Below are positions 55,416-64,000 of a DNA stretch of 64,000 nucleotides, one piece after another. Origin of the DNA: Catellatospora citrea. Its GTDB lineage: Bacteria > Actinomycetota > Actinomycetes > Mycobacteriales > Micromonosporaceae. The stretch spans positions 7,936,001 through 8,000,000 of the forward strand of contig NZ_RAPR01000001.1 of assembly GCF_003610235.1 (NCBI RefSeq), written 5' to 3'. Position numbers and translations under genes: made by a program. A model generated the notes under the pieces. That model saw only the letters and a program-made list of their open reading frames with translations. It was not told the DNA's origin and ran no database searches. Position 1 is the stretch's first letter. The number at the start of each line of letters is the position of its first letter.

Positions 55416-56269
55416 GCCCGCCCCGTGCTGCCGAAGCGGTCGGCGTAGCCGGCGGCCATCGCGGTGACGTCCGCCGCGACGTGCTTGAACAGCGATGGTG
55501 GGTCCCACTTGCCCTGCGTTTCGGCCTCGCGCAGGAAGGCCAGGTTCGAGGTCATGTAGGTGATCTTGAGGGCGGTGGACACGTTGACCTTCGCGCAGCC
55601 CCGGGCGATCAGGTCGGTGAACTGGGCGTCGGTCAGGCCGGTGCCGCCGTGCAGCGCGATCGGCACGCCGGTCGCCGCGACGAGGTCGCTGACCCGCTGG
55701 CCGTCGAGGTGCGGCTCGGCCGAATAGACCCCGTGCGCGTTGCCGATCGACGGCGCGAACACGTCGACCCCGGACGTCTCGACGAAGTGCACCGAGGTCT
55801 CCAGCGTCTGCCGGTGGGACGCCTCGTCGCTGCCGACGCCGTCCTCGACCCCGGTGATCGCCTCGATCTCGCCCTCGACGTGGGCGCCGTAGGCGCGGGC
55901 CTCGGCGACCACCTCGATGGTCTGGCGCAGGTTCTCCTCGACGGGCAGGGTGGAGGCGTCGAACAGCACCGAGTTCCAGCCCTTGGCCAGGCAGTCGGTG
56001 ATCACCGCCCGGTCCGGGCAGTGGTCGAGATGCAGGCTGACCGGCACCTCGATGCCGGCCGTCATCGACTTCCACATCGCGATGAGCACGTCGGACCGGA
56101 TGGAACGCACCGTCTTGACCGAGGTCTGGACGATGACGGGAGAGCGGCGCTCGACCGCGGCGGCCAGGACGCTCTCCATCGTCAGGTCGTTGACGATGTT
56201 GATCGCGGGGACGCCGTAGTGCTCGCGCATCGCCCGGTCGACGATCTCCTTGAGCGGCACGACACCCAT
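55409..56269 (-). CDS. class II fructose/tagatose-bisphosphate aldolase-like
   Basis: A 286-residue class II aldolase: zinc-ligand region HLDHC (80-84), E-x-E region HVEGEIEAITG, GNAHG and HGGTG phosphate/zinc loops. It cleaves or forms a ketose bisphosphate to DHAP plus an aldehyde. Sequence length and motifs fit GatY/KbaY/Fba II type. It precedes the phosphatase and dihydroxyacetone kinase genes; that neighbourhood suggests sugar or polyol breakdown yielding DHAP. ATG start lacks a strong Shine-Dalgarno. Confidence 0.93.
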   Translation of the reverse strand: MGVVPLKEIVDRAMREHYGVPAINIVNDLTMESVLAAAVERRSPVIVQTSVKTVRSIRSDVLIAMWKSMTAGIEVPVSLHLDHCPDRAVITDCLAKGWNSVLFDASTLPVEENLRQTIEVVAEARAYGAHVEGEIEAITGVEDGVGSDEASHRQTLETSVHFVETSGVDVFAPSIGNAHGVYSAEPHLDGQRVSDLVAATGVPIALHGGTGLTDAQFTDLIARGCAKVNVSTALKITYMTSNLAFLREAETQGKWDPPSLFKHVAADVTAMAAGYADRFGSTGRAW

Positions 56270-56378
56270 ATGGCGAAGGTTAGAACCCGAATGGACTCCT
56301 CATCGGCGGATGCGGAATACCGGCTGTCGGTTTGGGCACTTCCCGCCGCCGCTGCGCGCAACACCCGATTCTGTCCAC

Positions 56379-59164
<2,786 letters not shown>

Positions 59165-60004
59165 TCACGCCCCAGCCAGTCGGGCGCGAGCCCGTCCCGG
59201 CGCGCCGTCGACCGTGCCCTGTGCGGCGGCCGCCGTGTATGCGTAGGTCAGCGCGAACGCCAGGCACGGCAGCAGCAGCGGCACCGGCACGAAGAAGTCC
59301 GCCGGGTAGAACGCCGCCTCGGCGCCGGCTGCCGGGTCGTACGCGTGGACGACCCCGGTGCGCAGCGCCTCCCAGGCCCACTGCCACGCGGGGCTCGCCG
59401 GATCCAGGCCCGTGAGCCCCGCGAGCAGTGCCACCAGGCCCACCGTGAACACCTGGAGCAGCCCTGCCCCGGCGACCGCGCCCGCGGCGACCGCCCCGAG
59501 ACGATGCCCCCGTCCGCGCACGGCGTGCACGGCGTGGCTGAGCCCGACCGCGCACGCGACCCAGAGCAGGTAGCACAGTGCTCGCCACCAGCCGTGCTCG
59601 AAGGGCACCAGCCAAACCAGGCCGATCAGGGCGGTCGCGGCCACCGGATGCTGCCACCAGTGCGTGCCGGCCCGGCGGCCCAGCCACATCCCGGCCGGCA
59701 CCGCGACGGCGAGCAACAGCACCGGGACGAGCGCTGGATACCAGTCCGGCCGGACGAGGGCGAGCCCGCCGACCGTGAGCGCGGGCACCGACAGCCACCA
59801 GCGGCGACGACGTAGCGCGATCATGAAAAGGTGCTCCGTCCGCTCGATCAGCGCGCACCACAGCAGGTCCGCCAGGTCGCGTAGGGGCGTGACCGAGCGT
59901 GCCATCAGGTCGGTCATCTCGTCGCCGTACCTTGCGCGCACCGGCGCGGGGTAGAGGCGCAGCATGGCGCGAGCGAGCAAGCGTCGTGTCCCGGGTCCGG
60001 TCAC
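59165..60004 (-). CDS. multi-pass membrane protein
   Basis: A 279-residue protein with an N-terminal cytoplasmic segment (RRLLARAMLRLYPAPVRARYGDEMTDLMARSV, a permease-prefix-like motif) and about six hydrophobic helices. GTG at 60004 chosen with GGGGG/GGTGG just upstream; an ATG at 60055 would place the palindrome inside the gene. Proteins with this prefix are often paired with PadR regulators; none is adjacent here. Function unknown. Confidence 0.75.
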   Translation of the reverse strand: MTGPGTRRLLARAMLRLYPAPVRARYGDEMTDLMARSVTPLRDLADLLWCALIERTEHLFMIALRRRRWWLSVPALTVGGLALVRPDWYPALVPVLLLAVAVPAGMWLGRRAGTHWWQHPVAATALIGLVWLVPFEHGWWRALCYLLWVACAVGLSHAVHAVRGRGHRLGAVAAGAVAGAGLLQVFTVGLVALLAGLTGLDPASPAWQWAWEALRTGVVHAYDPAAGAEAAFYPADFFVPVPLLLPCLAFALTYAYTAAAAQGTVDGAPGRARARLAGA

Positions 60005-60016
60005 GAGCCACCCCCT

Positions 60017-60035
60017 TACTACGTTGGACGTAGTA
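60017..60035 (-). promoter_or_regulatory. perfect TACTACG dyad, putative PadR-type operator
   Basis: TACTACG (60017-60023) and CGTAGTA (60029-60035) are exact inverted repeats around TTGGA, overlapping the leader of the membrane-protein gene. Confidence 0.6.
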
Positions 60036-60142
60036 TTGAGGTGAACCTGAGGCATGTCAATGCGGTCGCTCGACGGCCTGTCGGTAGTGGACGTCCGGAC
60101 GACGACACCCCGGTCATCGGTCGTCTGCGGCCGCTGCGGTGG

Positions 60143-61513
60143 CTAGAAGATCGCCCCGGGGTTGAGGATGCCCAGCGGATCGAGTGCGTTCTTGATCCGC
60201 CGGTTGAGTTCGAGTGCGTCCGGCCCGAGGTAGTCGGGCAGCCAGGCCTTCTTGAGGCGGCCGACGCCGTGCTCGCCGGTGATCGTGCCGCCCAGCGCCA
60301 TGGCGAGCTCCATCACCTCCGCGTAGGCCCGGTGGGCGCGCGCCGACTGGTCGGCGTCCATGGGGTCGAACACGATCAGCGGGTGCGTGTTGCCGTCACC
60401 GGCATGGGCGATGACGGCGATCGTGACCTCGCGGGCAACGGAGATCGCCGCTATGCCGCGCACCAGGGTGCCGAGTTCGGGCACCGGCACGCCGACGTCC
60501 TCCAGCAGCAGCGATCCCTGCTTCTCGACCGCGGGAATCGCCATGCGCCGGGCGACGGTGAACGCCTCGCCGGTCTCCTGGTCGTCGGTGGAGAACACCT
60601 CGGCGGCGTGGTTGGCCTGGCAGATGTCGGCGATCTGGCCGATCTCCGCGGCCGCGTGTGGTGCGGGCTCGTCGGACTGGATGACGAGCATGGCCTCGGC
60701 GCTGCGATCGAGGCCCATCCTGGTGAGGTCCTCGACGGCGTTGATCGACGTGCGGTCCATGAACTCGAGCATCGACGGGCGCATACGGCGGGTGACGTCC
60801 AGGACGGTCCGGGTCGCGTCGTCGAGGGAGGCGAAAGTGGCGACCAGGGTGGCCCGCGGTCGCTGGGCCGGGATGAGGCGCAGCACGACGCGGGTGATGA
60901 TGCCGAGAGTTCCCTCACTGCCGATGAACAGCTTCGTCAGCGACAGCCCGGCGACGTCCTTGAGCCGGGGGCCGCCCAGCTCGACAGCGGTGCCGTCGGC
61001 GAGCACGACGGTGAGTCCCAGGACGTAGTCGCTGGTCACACCATACTTGACGCAGCACAGGCCACCGGCGTTGGTGGCGACGTTGCCGCCGATCGAGCAG
61101 AACTCGAACGAGGACGGGTCGGGGGGATACCACAGCCCGTGCTCGGCGGCTGCGGCCTTGACCTCGGCGTTGAACAGGCCTGGCTCCACGACGGCGGTCC
61201 GCGACGCCGGGTCCACGGTGATCGCGCGCATGCGCTCGGTCGAGATGACCAGGCATCCGTCCACGGCCGAGGATCCGCCGGACAGGCCCGATCCGGCACC
61301 GCGCGGCACCACGGCGATCCGGTGCGCGGCCGCGAACCGGACCGCTTCCTGCACGTCGCGCGTGCTGGTGGCGCGCACGACCGCGAGGGGCATGCCCGCG
61401 TACGGATCGTTGGCGCGGTCCCACCGGTAGCCGCCCATCTGGTCCGGGTCGACGATGACGCAGGCGGCGGGCAGCGCGGCGACCAGGGGCGCCAGGTCGA
61501 CGGAACCGGTCAT
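60143..61513 (-). CDS. FAD-linked oxidase, glycolate/D-lactate oxidase GlcD-like
   Basis: A 456-residue VAO-family flavoprotein: FAD-binding PRGAGSGLSGGSSAVDGCLVIS (about 69-90), SIGGNVATNAGG and CCVKYGVTSDYVLGL, LFIGSEGTLGIITRV, and a C-terminal domain with AHAGDGNTHP and EHGVGRLK. Oxidises a 2-hydroxyacid (glycolate, D-lactate or similar). No GlcE/GlcF genes are adjacent. Resembles single-subunit bacterial D-lactate/glycolate dehydrogenases. ATG start; imperfect dyad at 61576-61603 upstream. Confidence 0.93.
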   Translation of the reverse strand: MTGSVDLAPLVAALPAACVIVDPDQMGGYRWDRANDPYAGMPLAVVRATSTRDVQEAVRFAAAHRIAVVPRGAGSGLSGGSSAVDGCLVISTERMRAITVDPASRTAVVEPGLFNAEVKAAAAEHGLWYPPDPSSFEFCSIGGNVATNAGGLCCVKYGVTSDYVLGLTVVLADGTAVELGGPRLKDVAGLSLTKLFIGSEGTLGIITRVVLRLIPAQRPRATLVATFASLDDATRTVLDVTRRMRPSMLEFMDRTSINAVEDLTRMGLDRSAEAMLVIQSDEPAPHAAAEIGQIADICQANHAAEVFSTDDQETGEAFTVARRMAIPAVEKQGSLLLEDVGVPVPELGTLVRGIAAISVAREVTIAVIAHAGDGNTHPLIVFDPMDADQSARAHRAYAEVMELAMALGGTITGEHGVGRLKKAWLPDYLGPDALELNRRIKNALDPLGILNPGAIF

Positions 61514-61575
61514 GGCGGTGTCGGCACCTCCCTGGTCGGCACGGTCATCGGTGATATGCCTTGCGGCCAGACCGT

Positions 61576-61603
61576 GACCATATATCTATGATCTTATACG
61601 GTC
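61576..61603 (-). promoter_or_regulatory. imperfect dyad upstream of the GlcD-like gene
   Basis: GACCATATA (61576-61584) and TATACGGTC (61595-61603) are inverted repeats with one mismatch and a 10-base spacer, 63-90 bases before the ATG. It could be a GntR/FCD-type site. The rest of 61604-61889 shows only likely promoter sequence for the rightward gene. Confidence 0.4.
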
Positions 61604-61889
61604 TCCGGCGAACGGTTCACGGTCCGACGCTGTCGGTGGGACTGTCCCGGCGCCGCCGCCCGCGGCCGCGCCGACGATGACCGCACCCTGTTTGGTCGAT
61701 ACGGCTGGTAATCGGCGTGTTACCCGGGTTGCGCAGGCTTCGACCGTTGGCCATTATGTGCGTTGATCACGAGCGCCGTGAAGGAAAACGACTACGCCGC
61801 GCGGCTGATCCGAGGCCTCACCTGGATCTCGGGCAGGCGTCCCGGGGTCGTGGGCTTGGCGTCGCAGCATGGCGAGGAGGACGGAGCAC

Positions 61890-62492
61890 GTGGCAGATCA
61901 GGTGGCCGCAGCCGATGGAGGGCACCTGGCCGGGCACGCGCCGGAAGCGGATCGCGAGCGGCGGCGTAAACGCCGTCGCCGGTGGTGGATGTTCACCGCC
62001 ACGGCGTTGGGCCTGCTGCTCTGTGTCCAGCCGCTGTTCTCCGGCGGTGACGACGGCAGCGCGCCGTCGTCGTGGCAACCCGACACGGTGCCCGACGGCC
62101 GCTGGTCGATGGGGGTCGCGCAGCCGACCGCCGGCCCGATCCCGACTTCCGCCCCTGCCGCCACCACGGCGGCACCCGAGCCCACCTCCGCCGCCCCACC
62201 ACGGCCCGCGCCCACGGGTTCGGCGCGCCCCTCGCAGACTCCCGGCCCGGTGCTGCTCGGTCCGTCCGGAAAGGCCGGTGTGCAAGACCTGGCGCAGGAG
62301 TACTGCGATCGTCACGGGGGCGGCGCCTCGGCGGGGCCTCGCCTGGACGGCCGTTGGCAGTGCGTCCGGCTGCTGCTGTTCGTGAGCATCGTCGACATGG
62401 ACGTCGCCTGCGCCGACACCTACGACAAGGCCGCGTACGCGCAGACCTCGGACCCGGACGACGCCTACGCGTGGCGGTGTTACCAGCGCTGA
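61890..62492 (+). CDS. single-pass membrane protein, Pro/Ser-rich
   Basis: A 200-residue protein: Arg-rich cytoplasmic N terminus (DRERRRKRRRRWW), one membrane helix (about 34-50), a Pro/Ala/Thr-rich stalk, and a C-terminal extracytoplasmic domain of about 65 residues with four Cys (YCDRHGG, WQCVRL, VACADTYD, WRCYQR), probably two disulfides. GTG at 61890 with GAGGAGG nine bases upstream chosen over an ATG at 61869. Function unknown. Confidence 0.75.
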   Translation: MADQVAAADGGHLAGHAPEADRERRRKRRRRWWMFTATALGLLLCVQPLFSGGDDGSAPSSWQPDTVPDGRWSMGVAQPTAGPIPTSAPAATTAAPEPTSAAPPRPAPTGSARPSQTPGPVLLGPSGKAGVQDLAQEYCDRHGGGASAGPRLDGRWQCVRLLLFVSIVDMDVACADTYDKAAYAQTSDPDDAYAWRCYQR

Positions 62493-62565
62493 CCCGGCCG
62501 CCGGCGTCACCTCGCCCCGGCCCGCCGCCAGCGTCGATTCGACACGCTCCGCCGAGATCTCCGCG

Positions 62566-63564
62566 TTACTCCGGCCGGGCCGACAGAGCGGCGCACACCT
62601 GCCGACGGTGTGCGGTCCACCAGCGCAGGGTCCGCTCGTTGGCGGCGAACTGGTGATCGCAGGAGGTGTCGCCGCGGCCGTAGCGCCAGTCCAGCGGCCA
62701 GAAGTCGGTGAACCAGTGCCACCACGCCCGACGGACGAGATCGGCGAGAACCTCGTCGTCGACCGGCCGGACCGCACGGTAGCCCCGCACGACGGCCGCG
62801 ATCCGGGCCAGGTCGAGCGCGCCGTCCTCGCCGGCGAAGTGCAGCAGGCACGCGCGGATCAGCTCGGCGCCCGGCGGCTGCCGGCGAAGACGGTCCCAGT
62901 CCAGCACGGCGACGACGGCGCCGGCCCGCCAGACGAGGTTGAACTGGTGGAAGTCGCCGTGGGTCCAGCCCTGCTCCGGCTGCGGTCCGGCCGGCCGGAC
63001 CGAGGTCGCCAGCAGCGCCCGCCGCCAGCGCAGATGGTCGGCGGCAACCTGGTCGACCGGGTCCGGAACCGGCCGGGCGGCGATCGCGGACAGGTAGTGC
63101 TCGATGCGTCCCGCGGCCGCCGCGTGGCTCGGCGGGTCCGCCGGGGCCGGCACAGCGATGTCCGGGCGGACCGCGGCCAGCGCCGCGTGCACCCGGCCGA
63201 GCGTCCGTCCCAGCCGGTCGCACGCGGCGACGTCCAGCCGCGCTCCGGGCAGGTGCTCGCCGTCGACCCAGGGCGTCACCGTGTACCCGACGCCGGCCAG
63301 CTGTGCCACGGTGTCGCCCGCGGCGTCGGCGACCGGGACCGCCACCGGGATGCCGTGCTCCGCCAGCCGCCGCAGCAGCGCGTGCTGGGTCCGGGCGTGA
63401 TCAGGCGGCGCGTCGCGCAACTCCTTGACGGCGTACTCCCGGCCGTCGGCGTTGGCGATCCGCCAGTTGCGGTTCATCATCCCGTGCGCCAGCCGGGTCG
63501 AGGAGCGCGGAGCGGGCAGGCCGAACGCCCGGCAGACCTCCGCCAGCGGCGGATCACCTGTCAC
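62566..63564 (-). CDS. APH-family phosphotransferase
   Basis: A 332-residue protein kinase-like fold: YAVKEL with Lys 47, catalytic loop HGDFHQFN (202-209, Asp 204), and VLDWDRLR metal motif. Similar to homoserine kinase II/aminoglycoside phosphotransferase-type enzymes. Substrate unknown; a small alcohol or antibiotic are possibilities. GTG start. Stands alone. Confidence 0.88.
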   Translation of the reverse strand: MTGDPPLAEVCRAFGLPAPRSSTRLAHGMMNRNWRIANADGREYAVKELRDAPPDHARTQHALLRRLAEHGIPVAVPVADAAGDTVAQLAGVGYTVTPWVDGEHLPGARLDVAACDRLGRTLGRVHAALAAVRPDIAVPAPADPPSHAAAAGRIEHYLSAIAARPVPDPVDQVAADHLRWRRALLATSVRPAGPQPEQGWTHGDFHQFNLVWRAGAVVAVLDWDRLRRQPPGAELIRACLLHFAGEDGALDLARIAAVVRGYRAVRPVDDEVLADLVRRAWWHWFTDFWPLDWRYGRGDTSCDHQFAANERTLRWWTAHRRQVCAALSARPE

Positions 63565-63886
63565 CTCAGCACCGTGACCGGGTCGCCGCCGAACACCGCC
63601 CGTGCGTGGACGTCTCTGGCCGTTCGATCCGATCGTCGACGCTCATAGCCGCCCCGCCCCCATCATCACCTGCTGGATCCCGCAGTCTAGTCGGGAGGGT
63701 CCGGTGCCAGGTCACGGTGATCGCCGAAGGCATCCTGCGGACTGTTCGGACGCTTCCCGCAAGCGGCAGCCCACCGTGCCGCATGACCTCGTCACGGCTC
63801 GCCGGACAGGTTTGGGCGACGACCCGCACGGATATCCACGGTCATCAGACGCTCGTTTCATCCGTGCCGTGCCGAGAGGGACCCTC
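63565..63886. other. intergenic region, no feature recognised
   Basis: About 320 bases between divergent genes. Short open stretches on both strands do not resemble proteins. AGAGGGA just before 63887 is the ribosome binding site of the next gene. Confidence 0.4.
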
Positions 63887-64000
63887 ATGTATCTGTTCGA
63901 TGCCGACAGCGTGGTCGTGAGCACCGCTGTCGAACTCCTCCGGGTGCATCAGCCCGCTTCGGCGGAGGATCCGTCCTGCGGCGGCTGCGGTGAGCCGGCT
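63887..64000 (+). CDS. small Cys-containing protein, N-terminal part (runs off window)
   Basis: 38 codons in view from an ATG preceded by AGAGGG: MYLFDADSVVVSTAVELLRVHQP then DPSCGGCGEPA. The CxxCG motif resembles small actinobacterial proteins with a paired-Cys, possibly zinc-binding, centre. The 3' end is outside the window. Confidence 0.5.
   Translation, partial: MYLFDADSVVVSTAVELLRVHQPASAEDPSCGGCGEPA

Overview
This window is a high-GC, gene-dense chromosomal stretch from an actinobacterium. GTG and TTG starts are frequent, genes often overlap by 4 bases at stop/start (ATGA or GTGA), and lipoproteins, ECF sigma factors, two-component systems and PadR/MarR/BlaI regulators are abundant. A bifunctional xylan-degrading exoenzyme, an LPXTG protein and many ABC exporters fit a soil mycelial actinomycete, plausibly Micromonosporaceae (inference from style, not proven). 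No rRNA, tRNA, CRISPR array or intact mobile element was seen; there is one degraded transposase fragment.

Layout. 1-6.3 kb: the tail of a VWA-domain membrane protein with its partner; then a leftward block of LPXTG protein, lipoprotein, multi-spanning M48 protease and a small hypothetical. 6.5-12.8 kb: an ArsR-type regulator divergent from an MFS exporter, a transposase remnant, a nucleotidyltransferase, a lipoprotein, and a MarR regulator divergent from an FMN reductase/SDR pair. 12.8-16.3 kb: epoxide hydrolase and a GH11/CE4 xylanase-esterase with two CBM2b modules. 16.7-21 kb: a YCII/ECF42-type sigma pair and an MprAB-like two-component system followed by a small membrane protein. 21-24.1 kb: an FTR1 iron permease with iron boxes, a PadR-type regulator, a BlaI-type regulator and a FetB-like permease. 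24.2-30.6 kb: a tripartite tricarboxylate transporter (TctCBA), its CitA/CitB-type two-component system and a second orphan TctC. 30.6-36.3 kb: two M56 membrane peptidases (one with BlaI), metallophosphoesterase/MFS, and a PAP2 phosphatase. 36.6-40.8 kb: an ECF-sigma-led ABC operon. 40.8-44.2 kb: PadR plus an FtsX-type ABC exporter. 44.3-49.8 kb: a MacB-like exporter with adaptor and lipoprotein, divergent from a two-component system. 49.8-52.8 kb: a GGDEF-EAL protein. 53-59.1 kb: a leftward operon of MerR-peroxiredoxin, enolase, GNAT, class II aldolase, CbbY-like phosphatase, DhaL and DhaK. 59.2-64 kb: membrane protein, GlcD-like flavoenzyme, small membrane protein, phosphotransferase, and the start of a Cys-containing small protein.

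Most notable. (1) The MerR-peroxiredoxin frame at 59113 runs without a stop into a complete enolase; the expected stop position holds CGA, one transition from TGA, with an enolase Shine-Dalgarno just behind it. The operon is headed by a perfect 10-2-10 palindrome inside an extended -35/-10 spacer, the classical MerR promoter architecture. It may be a redox- or electrophile-responsive triose/PEP module. (2) The lipoprotein at 47219-47743 carries two copies of a Cys/His motif unit, and a third copy forms the extracytoplasmic sensor of the histidine kinase encoded divergently. (3) Several regulators have nearly perfect, readable operators (40766-40806, 22768-22790, 47771-47805, 60017-60035).
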